DNA of 64,000 nucleotides, from contig JAQFVV010006639.1 in assembly GCA_028023455.1 (NCBI GenBank), positions 132,001 to 196,000 on the forward strand. Direction: 5' to 3'. Made by a program: the position numbers and the translations under genes. Shown here piece after piece: positions 40,178 to 51,200 of the stretch (the stretch's first letter is position 1; each line of letters starts with the position of its first letter). Origin of the DNA: Epiperipatus broadwayi. Its lineage: Eukaryota > Onychophora > Udeonychophora > Euonychophora > Peripatidae. The notes under the pieces were generated by a model. That model was not told the origin of the DNA. It saw only the letters and a list, made by a program, of their open reading frames with translations, and did no database searches.

Positions 40178-40236
40178 ATGATCTCCAATATATGTATTTC
40201 ATGCTGAACCAGCATTCATCAGTTGTTTCAGATCAT
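40178..40236 (-). ncRNA. Hammerhead ribozyme type I, intact core (copy B)
   Basis: Read on the minus strand. Stem I outer helix ATGATCT (40236-40230) pairs with AGATCAT (40184-40178), 7/7. An internal loop follows, then CAA/TTG next to the core. Box 1 is CTGATGA (40222-40216). Stem II is ATGCTG-GTT-CAGCAT, 6 pairs (40215-40201). Box 2 is GAA (40200-40198). Stem III is ATA-CA-TAT (40197-40190). The cleavage nucleotide is A17 (40189), preceded by U16.1. All conserved core bases are present. Hammerheads cut their own RNA 3' of position 17; type I with a very short stem III is the form known from Penelope elements and retrozymes. Cleavage activity is predicted, not shown. Confidence 0.82.
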
Positions 40237-40570
40237 CAACTCTCACACATATATAAAATCACTGCTCAGTTTATATTAAGATAGAAAATCTTCAAGCTTT
40301 AATGGACAAGCTTAAATCCTCTCCACTCTCCAACTCTTCAGCCATCCATATCATAGAACCTTTGAGAATGAAATGATTAAAACCCTTGATGCTGCTAATA
40401 TTATTGTCATACCCATGTTGATCATAAGTTAATCTGACCGCTTGCACATAGGATTTTATATATTAATTTAATTATACAGATTAAGGATGGGTAAATTGTC
40501 TATACTAAAGTTAATGCAATTATAAGGGACTTGAAGTCAGACTTTCAAACTACCCCCATATATATATATA

Positions 40571-40594
40571 TTGTAACGGTATATGCCGTTACAT
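40571..40594. repeat. Short palindrome at a (TA)n edge
   Basis: TGTAACGG and CCGTTACA are perfect complements around TATATG. It lies directly after (TA)n at the end of the hammerhead locus. Confidence 0.8.
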
Positions 40595-40599
40595 TAATT

Positions 40600-42045
40600 T
40601 AAAATTAGAATAAATTTTTTTTTAAGTTCATAAATAAAAAACTAAAAACTAAAATTAAAGACTTGTTCAATGTAGGTATATATATATTTGCACAGATGCA
40701 AAACTTTAAAAATTATTTTTTTTTAAAAAAAAAAAATAATAATAATATTTGAATGTACTTTTTTATAAAAAAGTACAAGATCTAAAGATAAAATATTTTT
40801 GTAAATGGAAATGATGTGTTTATTAATTAAACGAAAAGCAAACTAGCACTTGGGGCTCTTATAGAAAAAAGTCATATGAAAGATATAGATAAGAGAATTA
40901 AAAAAATTAGAATGTCCAATAGAAGCAGTAACCAATTGCTCGGACCTTAATGGAAATTATTGGAACAGGAAACGATGTTCAATGAATCTGGAGGAGTACT
41001 ATAAAAGAAAAAAATATTCAAATTAAAACAGTTCCAGCTTGATTTCATGAAAAGGGTGATAAGATGCACTTGTCACTCTCTCTCACTTATTTCAAATAAA
41101 ATGACTGTAATACCAGGATTGAACCAGCTAAGGCCACCTCCAGAAAAACAGATCGGACTTCAAATAAAGACATCACAGGTATTGGCACTAGGAACCGGGA
41201 TTCTTCTACTGTAAGACATAAACGATAAAATTTAAAAGTAGTTAAGAACTTTCGTTAAGATTGGACAAGCTTTTAATATTCAGCTAACCTAATTTTTGAA
41301 ATGAACTTTTATCTGACTTAAGTTTCCAAATTAATTATTGTTTAATTTTTATACATGTGAGTTTTCTAAAAATCATTTCCATTCTTTTTTTAAAATTTCT
41401 GTTAATATTTATGGTATAAATTATTTAAATGCATTAAATTTAAGTTGGGTATAGATGCTTGCATAGATTCATTATTGGTTAATTATGTTTTTGTTTTCAT
41501 ATTTGATTAAAATATATTGAAACAGACAGATCGAAGAATCGATCTTAGTTTCATGGTTGTCATTTAAGAACGGTAATTCTAAACCACTATTTACCCGCAA
41601 TGAGACTTTTTCTATTCCAAGCCACATAAATTTTAAGTTATTTATTTTGTGTTTGTTTAAAAAGAATTTAATGTAAAGAGTATGAGTATAAATGTCACAA
41701 ATCATGATGAATAATATTCGTGTGTGTGTGGTTTGTGGATTTATATTAGCTCAATTTAAAAGTTTCAATTGCGTGGATATTTTCTTTAAATTTTAATTTT
41801 GCAAATTATACAAAGTCATTTAAAAATGCTGATCAAAAGTCACATTCCTTTGATCAGTATTTGTAATCAAAATCTTACTTGTACAAAATGTATACAAACT
41901 GATTATTGATGACTAGCAGCAATTTATTATAAAATACATATGAGAGTTTTACCGTACCTGTAAATAATATTATTCAATGCTTTCAATAATTTATTAAAAA
42001 TTTATCTAACCTAATTTTGTCTCTCTTGCATTACTACTCTCGCCC
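40600..42045. other. A+T-rich DNA, nothing recognised
   Basis: No recognisable element. The 77-residue minus-strand frame at 41472-41705 has no motif I know. Confidence 0.45.
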
Positions 42046-42067
42046 CAGACGTGTGCTCTTCCGATCT
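42046..42067 (+). other. Illumina adapter remnant in the assembly
   Basis: The 22 bases match the 3' end of the standard Illumina TruSeq read-2/index adapter (CAGACGTGTGC joined to TCTTCCGATCT). The 16-bp sequence tgcattactactctcg occurs on both sides (42027-42042 and 42067-42082), as expected if a read end with adapter was joined back to the genomic sequence. This is an artefact, not biology. Confidence 0.95.
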
Positions 42068-42082
42068 GCATTACTACTCTCG

Positions 42083-43565
42083 ACATCTAGTCAATCACCT
42101 GCTGTCTGTATCGACAACTTAAATATATACATTAAATTATTAGCCGTACCAATATCCCGACTATAAGGTATCTATGAAATAGCTGATTGTAGGTAATTTA
42201 GTCTGTGTTTTTCGATGAGCTAGTAAAGGGAAAACCCCGTACCGTTGTAATATTGTCATCGGTGGGTCATGCCAGGGTTGGGTTTGAATTTAGTTTGCAT
42301 TTTGGAATTTATTCCTAGACGTGGACTGGGTTTGAATTCGGATTACTGTGTGTGATTAAGCATGGTGATTTTTTTACCGGTACAGTGTAGACATTCGGTA
42401 AATAATGATACTTTACAGTGAGTATCAAAATGCATTTATTCGGATGTCCTTTAAGTTATTGGTGTCAATGCGGCATCTTATGATGAATGCCATTGGGTTT
42501 CTTGTAAATTTCCCTCTGCAATTACATCAATAATTTTATATTTTGATCATTTATGTTTATTTTGAAATGTTTTTGACTGTGTAATCTATGTGGCTGATCT
42601 ATACTCAACATTAAAAAAAAAAAACTTTATAAAATTCATTTGTGTGAACTTATATAAATGTTAAATTTAAGACGGACATGAATGGTTATATAGATTTGTA
42701 AAGTTATATTAATTAATTAAAGGAGGGTTAATCTTAGGTTATTTGTTTCATAGTTAGATTGGGTCAATGGATTAGATATATTGGTGTAATTAGTAAATGT
42801 AGTATGAGGTTCGCTACATTCAGGATCTTCATTATACACCGCACACCCACTTTTTGCCTATGGAAGGGAATAGTAAGATGGAAAACACAGTCCCTTCCTA
42901 TGGAGGTTTTTCTTATTGTTCTTCTTGCCAGACAGATGTAGCATTCCTGTTTGGACAAAAGTCAATGTTTTCTCTAACCATGCTGTTCAGATGTACATTC
43001 CTGACAGTATGGTATTTTTGTGCTGTCATATTTCATGCTGCATTGAATACATCGATGTATCAGATGGATTGATGCCGGTGTGACTGTGAACCTTTGGCCT
43101 AGAGTTAAATAAGAGATAGAATATTTTCTTCTCAAATGCAATATATGTAGTCTATTCATACTCGACAATCTTAAAAAAATATTAATTCATTTGTACGAAT
43201 GATTTAAAATTTTAAAAGAATAATTTAAATTAAAAGTTAATATTAAAATCTAAGATAATAAATGTTATTCCTCAAATTTTAAATGATTATATATGTGTGC
43301 TAATAAATGTTTTGTGTGTTAATTACTGGCAGTGGCTTTTATTTTTTTATATTTAAGATACAAATTAAGCAAAGTTATATATTATTATCTCTGCGTCTCC
43401 ACTGAGCTAGTGACTGGGGCTAACAATCTAAAATAATAAATAAAAGTTGCATCTTTAACAGTGCATATCTGCCTACTCTATAAATTTTCTAGGTTCAAGT
43501 AGCCTAGTGGCGCTCTGTTGGCAGATACGGTAAGACTGTAAACTTCCACTTTCTTTCAGACCGTT
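42083..43565. other. Unrecognised, less A+T-rich region
   Basis: Base composition is noticeably more balanced than the surroundings, especially 42165-42370 and 42780-43110. Open frames of 60-72 residues occur on both strands at 42759-43168 but show no motif I recognise and no start/stop context favouring one. Could be an unknown repeat or unique intronic sequence. Confidence 0.4.
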
Positions 43566-43636
43566 ATAATATATATATATATAAACAAAAAAAAAAAAAA
43601 AAAAAAAGACTTATAAATCCAATAAATAATATTATA

Positions 43637-43664
43637 TTTCAACCAGAGGACTGGTTTTCATCAG
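43637..43664 (-). ncRNA. Hammerhead-like motif in PLE terminal repeat (left arm)
   Basis: Minus strand: box 1 CTGATGA (43664-43658), one extra A, a perfect hairpin AACCAG-TCCT-CTGGTT, then GAAA (43640-43637). The two boxes and stem II are those of a hammerhead. The extra base before stem II is abnormal, and I could not find a convincing stem I or stem III partner, so activity is doubtful. Published PLE hammerheads sit in exactly this part of the element. Confidence 0.6.
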
Positions 43665-44149
43665 AAAGAAAAAAAATACACAGTAAAAGGGCGATAATCA
43701 AAAATTACAGATTTGATAAAAGATTAAAAATTTAACAAAAAAACCCTGATTGGTCACAAAATCTAACACAGAATATTTACCCAATCAATGATAAAATTCG
43801 AACAAAAAAAGAAAAAAACTACATTTCCTCCTAATCAAGCTTAAATTCTATTTAAATTGAAATAAATAAATAAATAAAAAATCCAAAATTAAAATATACA
43901 TATGTGCATACATAGAAAAATTAGACTATGCTCACATACAAAAAATAGCTGTGCTCACATTAATATTCATTAAAAATTAAAATACTTATAAATTTTAATC
44001 AAAAATTATAGTTAGTGCAAAGTACAATAATTTATAATAACTAATTATTTATCTATATACTAATTAAACACAGATATTAAACATCCATATAACCAATCTT
44101 TACATAAAAAACCTCATATAAGAAAATTTTCACATAAAAAACTCACATA

Positions 44150-44280
44150 TAGAAATCATTTAGGAGGCCAGGCAACCCAGAGAAGTAATAGTTCCAGTGT
44201 TTAAATTCAATCCATGTGGTTCTAAGGTCTTGAATTTAAAAATAAAAAAACTCTCCTTTTGTTTCCTCTCCCTTATAGAA
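44150..44280 (-). pseudogene. PLE GIY-YIG protein, C-terminal fragment
   Basis: The minus strand reads REKQKESFFIFKFKTLEPHG then LNLNTGTITSLGCLAS-stop. The 'TLEPHGLN' block is characteristic of the very end of the GIY-YIG endonuclease of Penelope-like elements. Only ~40 codons survive; upstream sequence is replaced by the inverted terminal repeat. Confidence 0.72.
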
Positions 44281-44620
44281 GTATAAGTATTTTAATTTTT
44301 AGTTTTTAATGAATATTAATGTGAGCACAGCTATTTTTTGTATGTGAGCATAGTTTAATTTTTCTATGTATGCACATATGTATATTTTAATTTTTAATTT
44401 TGGATTTTTTATTTTTATATTTATTTTAATTTAAATAGAATTTAAGCTTGATTAGGAGAGAATGTAGTTTTTTTTTTTTTGTTTGAATTTTATCATTGAT
44501 TGGGTAGATATTCTATGTTAGATTTTGTGACCAATCAGGGGGGGTTTTGTTAAATTTTTAATCTTTTATCAAATCTGTAATTTTTGATTATCACCATTTT
44601 ACTGAGTATTTTTTTTCTTT

Positions 44621-44648
44621 CTGATAAAAACCAGTCCTCCGGTTGAAA
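44621..44648 (+). ncRNA. Hammerhead-like motif in PLE terminal repeat (right arm)
   Basis: The inverted copy of the 43637-43664 motif. Box 1 is CTGATAA (one change from CTGATGA), one stem II pair is lost (A-C), and GAAA is kept. Confidence 0.5.
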
Positions 44649-44717
44649 TATTATATTATTTATTGGATTTAAAAGTCTTTTTTTTGTTGTTTTTATATGT
44701 ATTTCCTTTGGTTAGTT

Positions 44718-44719
<2 letters not shown>

Positions 44720-44801
<82 letters not shown>
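44720..44801. repeat. (TA)n microsatellite
   Basis: About 41 units, separating the PLE from the 3' end of the minus-strand RTE. Apparent ORFs of alternating I/Y are artefacts. Confidence 0.97.
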
Positions 44802-44807
<6 letters not shown>

Positions 44808-44816
44808 CATATATCA

Positions 44817-45427
44817 TCAACCATTATCAATCCACTGCAGGATGAAGGTCTCTCCAAGTTTAATCCATCTTCTCTGATTTTTAGCTTCTCTTCTCCACAT
44901 CACCCCTGCACACTTTCTTATTTCATCCATCCATCTCACATGTGGTCGCTTTCTGGGTCTTTTACAATCTCTTGGAATCTGGTTTAAAATTTCAATTGCC
45001 CATCTATTATCATCTCTTCTAGCAATACGTCCAGCCCAACTCCACTTCAATCTTTTAATTTTTTCAATGAGGTCAGTAACACCTGTTTGTTCTCTTACCC
45101 ATACATTGTGTTTTCGATCTCTTCTTGTTACTCCCAATATTCATCTCTCCATACTTCTTTGAGTGGTCTAAAGTCTCTGTATTGCTCTTCTATTAAGTGT
45201 CTAAGTCTCAGATCCATAAGTAAGAACTGGTAAAATACAATTGTTAAAAACCTTCCTTTTCAAACACATAGACATATTTCCTTTTAGTATCAAGTCATTT
45301 CTACCAAAAGCACTCCAACCAAGTTTAATTCTATTATTAATTTCTTCCATTATGTTTCCATCTGTATTAATAATTTGACCAAGGTATTTGTAACTGTTAA
45401 CTTCTTCTATTTCATCATAATCAATCT
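44817..45427 (-). pseudogene. RTE ORF part 3: C-terminal domain
   Basis: In the third frame the RTE tail reads VFNNCILPVLTYGSET, then three nonsense codons where the sister copy has W, Q and C codons, then an open run from GVTRRDRKHNVWV through LKWSWAGR and RPRKRPHVRWMDEI to IDNG at 44817. The loss of these codons alone would remove the last ~150 residues. Confidence 0.88.
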
Positions 45428-47248
45428 TTATTTTCTATTTTGAGCAAATCGATTAAACATTACTTTAGTCTTTTTAACATTTATCTTTAGTCCTACTTTC
45501 CTACTTTCATCTGATAATTCCTGCAACATATCCTGCAGCTCTGAAGCATTATTGGCAAAAACAACTACATCATCTGCGAAATCTAAATGACTTAAATAAT
45601 CTCCATTTATTTTTACTCCTTTAGTTTCACATTTTAATCCACAAAATACTTCTTGCATCACTGTTGTAAAACGTTTTGGAGATATGGAGTCACCTTGTCT
45701 TACACCTTTCTCAGTGTCGACTTTCCCAGTATCATTATGTAATCTAATTGTTGCTGTTACATTTTTATAAATATTCTTCAAAATATGACAATATCCTGGA
45801 TCTATACCTTGATGATCCAATGCTTTAATCACTGAAGAAATGTTTATAGAATCAAATGCCTTTTCATAATCTACAAATCCAAAGCATAATGACAACTCAT
45901 ATTCATTCATCCTTTCTATAACTTCTCTCAACACCTGGATATGATCTACTGTACTAAAACCACTTTTAAATCCAGCTTGTTCTCTTGGTTGGTGGAAATC
46001 CAATGTTCTCTGTAGACAAGTTGTAATTATCTTGGTAAAAAATTTATATAAAACTGATAAAAGGCTGATAGGTCTGCAATTTCTAATATCTTCTTTATCA
46101 CCTTTTTTAAATATTAATATTATCACTGCAGTCTTCCAATCATCCGGTACATCTTTATCATTTAGACATTTGGTATATAACTTTGTTAAAAAATTTTCTA
46201 TTTCTTCACCTGCTTCTTTTAATATATCAATTATAATTCCATCATTACCTGGAGCCTTTCTTTTCTTCATACATTTAATTGTGTGTCTCACTTCTTCATT
46301 TAAAATTCTGGATATAGGAGGTACTTGTTCTTTATTACTATATAATTCTTGATAAAAATTTTCTACCAATTTCATGATGTCATCTCTCTTTTTAGTAACA
46401 ATTTCATCTTTTTTTCTTATTGCAGATATAAATTTCCTACCATTACCAAAATGTTGTTTTACATTCTTAAGACTTTTATTTTCTTCTACATCTTTCCTTG
46501 CTAGTTCACAGTTATACTTTCTTATATCATTTTCAACTCTTTTCTGCACCATTTTACAAAATTCGAGATATTCAATTCTTTTTAATGAATCATTTTTGTA
46601 TATCTTCATATTCCTTCTATTCTTCATAAATTCTCTAGTCTCAGTAGAAATTTTATTGGTCATTTGTTGCTTTTTTCTACCAGATATCTTTGTTGCAGTT
46701 TTTAAAAGTGTATCAGTTATTTTCTTATTAATTTCATTCAAATCTGAATCATGTTCAAAATCTACTAATACTTGAAACTGATTTGTAAGTTCTAATTTAA
46801 ATTCATTAGAATGTTTCTGAAGATTAGGAATATCAACTGTAAATATTGTTTTTCTTAATAATTTTTGTCTTTCTAGTTTCACATTAACACGTATCTTACA
46901 CCTTACTAATCGATGATCACTTCCTGTGTTAAATTTATTAAGAACATTACAATCTTGAAATATGTATTTCCTGTTAGTCAAAATATAATCCAATTCTGCT
47001 GTACCTTCATTTGGATGCTTCCATGTCCATTTCCTTTTAACATTTTTTTCAAAAAAAGAATTCATAATATAAAGTTTTTCTTTTTCTGCAAACTCCACAA
47101 GTCTATGTCCTCTCTCATTTCTATTACCATAACCAAAATTACCTACAGAACTTTCATCTTTCATTTGTTTACCAATTCTAGGATTAAAGTCTCCCATAAC
47201 AATTTTAAAATGTTGTTTACTCTGATCAAAAGCCTTTTGTACATCCAT
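45428..47248 (-). pseudogene. RTE ORF part 2: endonuclease end + reverse transcriptase
   Basis: A 606-codon open frame from MDVQKAFDQSKQHF through GDFNPRIG (here A-to-P beside the catalytic D-x-N), LDYILTN, GSDHRLV, KAPGNDGI, NCRPISLLSV, FVDYEKAFDS, GVRQGDSISP and the catalytic DFADDVVVF (where the sister has YFADD), stopping at 45428 after a small frame-breaking deletion (FAQNRK-stop). It reads straight across the A-run that breaks the 29-kb copy, which shows that the two halves are one ORF in the intact element. About seven residues are missing near NKEQV. Confidence 0.9.
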
Positions 47249-47262
47249 ATAAAATTTTTCTA

Positions 47263-47751
47263 CTACTTCATCATTATGAGAACTTGTTGGGCATAAACCT
47301 GAATTATCTGCATTTGGTATCTGCTATTAAGTTGTATAACTAATCTTGCCACTCTGTCTGATACACCATCAATCTTGACAATATTATTCTTCCACTTTTT
47401 ATTTATAATGAATCCTACTCCACTTGTATTTCCAATATTTGTGCCTTTATAATAGAGTATATGTCCACTTTTTAAATCAATTGTTTCTTCATCTTTTCTT
47501 CTAACTTCACAAAGTCCAATAATGTCCCATTTAATATAAGAGAGTTCTTCTTCTAATTCTTGCAATCTTCCTTCATTTGAAAGTGATCTGCAGTTGTAAG
47601 TACCTAAATAAAAAGTCATCATTAAATGACAGCCTGGGTCTGCAATCAGGGGATTCTTAGCACCCTCCACCTTTGGCCACCAACTGCTGCCTTGGTTGAT
47701 GACTTTACAGCCTCCTGGGAGTAAAAGCCATGCTTTATTTTTGTCTGTCAT
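47263..47751 (-). pseudogene. RTE ORF part 1: endonuclease N-terminus
   Basis: Opens MTDKNKAWLLLPGG and follows the 29231 copy closely (YNCRSLSNEG, GLCEVRRKDEE, GVGFIINKKW) up to VYA, where one C is lost from a CCCC run (near 47290) and the frame shifts. The conserved start in both copies supports it as the real initiation codon. Confidence 0.9.
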
Positions 47752-47752
47752 A

Positions 47753-47756
<4 letters not shown>

Positions 47757-47813
<57 letters not shown>
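47757..47813. repeat. (TA)n expansion inside an RTE 5' UTR
   Basis: About 28 TA units immediately upstream of the RTE start codon; the sister copy has only a 10-bp alternating stretch there. Confidence 0.95.
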
Positions 47814-47819
<6 letters not shown>

Positions 47820-48143
47820 AAAATATTTATCATTTACTCAAACATTCATTCTGCCTTATCAGGCCCTGAGAAGAAAGACCATGTTGTTTCTTGGTTCTAA
47901 ACTCAGAGGTAAAAAGCCAATAAACTCACCATGCTGGCTAATGCATGTTGGTGAGCAGCCCATTTATGTTCATATACTATATGAATAATCACATAGTAAT
48001 AACAGCTACTATGACAAGAACATATGGAGTGGACATTAGAAATTTGCCCTGCTCAGTTCCTTTAAGGCCTCCAAGAGGAATCAAAGGGTCTCCTTTCAGT
48101 TAATAGCAAACTCCTTTCTGCAGCCCATATATATAGTATGTTC

Positions 48144-48159
48144 CATATCTTTTTAAGGT

Positions 48160-48214
<55 letters not shown>

Positions 48215-48219
48215 AAGGT

Positions 48220-48255
<36 letters not shown>

Positions 48256-48270
48256 ACCTTAAAAAGGTAT
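48144..48270. repeat. (TA)n with inverted and direct flanks
   Basis: ccatatctttttaaggttac ... and its complement gtaaccttaaaaaggtatgg flank two (TA)n runs, with a third direct copy of ccttaaggttac between them. A (TA)n cruciform-type locus, or an assembly product. Confidence 0.85.
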
Positions 48271-51200
48271 GGAACTAAAATTGTAATCTTAAAGGAGAAA
48301 GGAAGGAATGAAATACTTTAAATATAATAGAGAAATGCCACCACAATGACCTAGTGAGCAGAAACCCTAGCCAACCAAAAAGATCCAACACATTGGACAA
48401 GCCAAATTATAACTTTAAAATTATAAGCAATCACTTGACAGATGGTTTACAATCTTTCAATACATTTAAACATATCACATTAATAATTGCAGCAAGATAT
48501 AATCTTATTCCTAGATAATATCTTATTGAACTAAACCATTATAAAATTTACAATTAACATTATGTATGAGAAACTCTTAAATTTAGGTTAATGGTGGTAT
48601 ACTAGTATGATATCAAGAGCAGAAAAGGAATTTTATGGCTCCCCAAAGTATCATGTCAATAAGATTACTCTTAAGATTCCTCTATGATTGGTGATGAATA
48701 AAGTCACGTGATATTCTAACATTATTAAATAAATAAAATTGACTAATGTATTCTCATATTAACCCATTAAATAGAATGGCATTACACTTTTAATGATATA
48801 AATTAACTTCTTCATTGATGTTATCTGGACATCAGCAAATGTGATTTAAATAATGTGACTTTTATGTCATATTTCTTTATTTTTCTGTACTCTCAATGAC
48901 TAAATAAAAATATAATTGTGTAGTAAAAAGTATTAGATTTCTGATAGATGCAGATTATGGTAAATGCAAATAAGCATGAATTAATAATAAAATTAAAATT
49001 TATTGATATAACATTCAATAGACAAATACCAAGTTGATTTATAATGTATCGCTTACAAGATTATTAAAATGATTTCCTAAAACAAAATATAAAGCAATAA
49101 TATGAAGGAAAATTATATATTGCAATTTTATAAATAATAGCACTAAAATCCACTGGATAATAAAACCTTCTATGGCTTCAGTACTTTCAGCAATTTCTCA
49201 CATTAAACACACTATTTTATAATTATAAAATCTGGATGTAAAAATATTTACTATTTTAAGTAAAATATAAACTTACCAATTGTTATTTGGTAATAAATGC
49301 TGAAGAAGATGTATAATATTTTATGTAGCCACTTTTACAATTTAGAATTTAATATTAAATATTTTGATATGCTAGTTAGGCAAAACAACAAGAACTACAC
49401 ATCAAAAGCAACACTCAGATAAACCAAAAATGTGACTATAGGTATGAGTGGCATTCAGCATATTTTTAAATTATCAAATGCTAGGATGAAGTCATGGAAA
49501 TTTGCTAACATTAAATAAAATATTACTAAGAAAATCTTCATTCAGGAATAAAAAACAAAGGCAAAAATAGATGATTGCATGAACTTAAAAAAAGTACTTA
49601 CACATGAGGGTAATAATGAGCTAAGACTTTGTCACTAGTCAAAAGAAATGAGAATGAACCATATGAAAAGAGGTTCACCTAAATAATGCATTACATGTTT
49701 GATATCACAAAAACCAAAAATAAATTCACTGCCAAGATAATCTGTAAGAGAGAGAGACTAACACTACCATCTCTTAAAACTCACTGGCAATATATACTAA
49801 ACTCTACAGAACTTAATAATGTGTAAAACCAATAAAAAATAAATGACAAACTATAGCTAAATATAAAAAATTGTGGCATAACAATTAGACAATACAGATA
49901 TATATCAGCTTCTAAGCTTTTTTAGCATTTAAACCATTCAAAAATTACTTTAAAAAGGGACAACCATAATTCAGATAAATATTATTACTTTGATAATACT
50001 ATAAAAACTTAGCACAAAATATCTCTCAAATCGTACATAAATTATATAAAACTGCATAGGAATGAATACATGGTATTTAATATACAATAAGTATCTAAAA
50101 CTAATAATTGTATGTGTTACAGAGAGTCCTTCTTGATATTTTCTTCAGTGTGCTGGATACTGTCAATAAAGAGTCCATGATCATCCTGAAGACTGTCCAG
50201 GATATTGAAATAATAACATAAATTTAATTAACATACACAACAATTCACAAAAAATATGAGATAGCAAAGATGTGAGGTCACTAATATGAATAAACATAGC
50301 CATTCAGATAGTCTAAGTATAATAACAAATGTGACAAACATTAAATATATCTTATAACACAGCATAAATAAACTGAGCATTTATTTTAGAAGCAGACATT
50401 TTATCATTTATGGACAGATACAATAAAGAGCAATTATTTCAAATAGAGATGTGATGGATTATGAGCAATTTAAATTAATATCTTTGGAGACTATATTGAG
50501 CTTAACAATATTATATAATATAGTCTTGAAAAATAAACATTTTTAATAACTTGCAGTCAACATGCTGAAAAATATTTCATTCTTTAAATTTAATGTGAAC
50601 ACAAATAAAATAACTTTTACAAACTTGTCATTTATAGTACTTGTCACTGAAAGATGTTAACTTCTGGCAAATATTAGCAATTAATAAATTAATTTTAGTT
50701 TGTAAATAAAGCATTTAAAACAATTAGACATATTAACTAAATGTAAGTCTTTTATTAGTAGTGAACTCTTTAATATGCATAAAGTCAAAGTTAAGTTTTA
50801 TCTTCCATTCAAATATAATTTTATTCTAATGAGAAGATATATTAGAGCATTCAACCACAACAGTTTCCTCACATAAAACAAATATATAATAAAGTCTTGA
50901 AATATTCATTTATTTCTTTGGCAATAAATAGAATAATTTTAAAATGTAGCATTTATAAAAAAAATATCATTCAAAAGATCCTGCAATTTCTGTTTAGTCT
51001 TTATTTCATATCAAAATGAAATTATACCAAAAAAAACACATTTGAAATATGATAGAATATTTAACTTGCTTGAAATATAACTCTTGTGTAAAGTTCATTA
51101 AAAAGTAGGTTAAAATATTTTTAATGTTAATATCAAATATCTTGAATATTTTTGAATATATCCCAGAAATGATATTTTCTTAATAAATGTTTAATACAGC

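Larger units (their letters stand above)
39751..40556 (-). mobile_element. Hammerhead-bearing repeat locus 1 (retrozyme-like)
   Basis: Two same-strand units are 341 bp apart, each with the same flank before the ribozyme (tgt-a-ataaatgatctccaa) and the same following block (gctcagtttatatta...ctttaatggacaagctt). Between them lies an inverted partial unit (about 40037-40131) that includes a truncated ribozyme. A (TA)n expansion (39889-39957) interrupts the first unit. No ORF is present. Tandem ~340-bp units with one hammerhead each match the layout of animal retrozymes, small non-autonomous retroelements made through circular RNA; that assignment is inference. Confidence 0.75.
43590..44700 (-). 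mobile_element. Penelope-like element 3' end with inverted terminal repeat
   Basis: Left arm (about 43600-43995) and right arm (about 44282-44695) are inverted repeats of ~400 bp. Between them, on the minus strand, is the end of a GIY-YIG protein. So the left arm is the 3' UTR/terminal repeat of a minus-strand PLE, and the right arm is the same terminal repeat inverted at the truncated 5' side, an arrangement typical of PLE insertions. Each arm contains a hammerhead-like motif. Confidence 0.78.
44813..48126 (-). mobile_element. Near-full-length RTE LINE, second copy
   Basis: Colinear with 28905-32206 from the 5' end (GGCTGCAGAAAGG at 48126) to the ...IDNG stop and a short TGATGATA tail. The 5' UTR contains a (TA)n run at 47757-47813 where the other copy has only acatatatac. 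The ORF carries two frameshifts, a ~21-bp deletion and three nonsense codons near its end, so this copy is dead and somewhat more damaged than the plus-strand one. Confidence 0.93.

Noticed and set aside
41472-41705. 77-residue minus-strand frame with mixed composition
   Set aside because: Looks less repetitive than its surroundings but shows no known motif; cannot be supported as a gene or exon.
42759-43168. Overlapping 60-72-residue frames on both strands
   Set aside because: No recognisable motif, frames of equal length on opposite strands, no splice or poly(A) context that favours one. Left as an unrecognised region.
43490-43545. A-box (tagcctagtgg) and B-box (ggttcaagt) matches suggesting another tRNA/SINE
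   Set aside because: The B-box-like match lies before the A-box-like match and the two overlap, so this cannot be a pol III promoter; likely chance.
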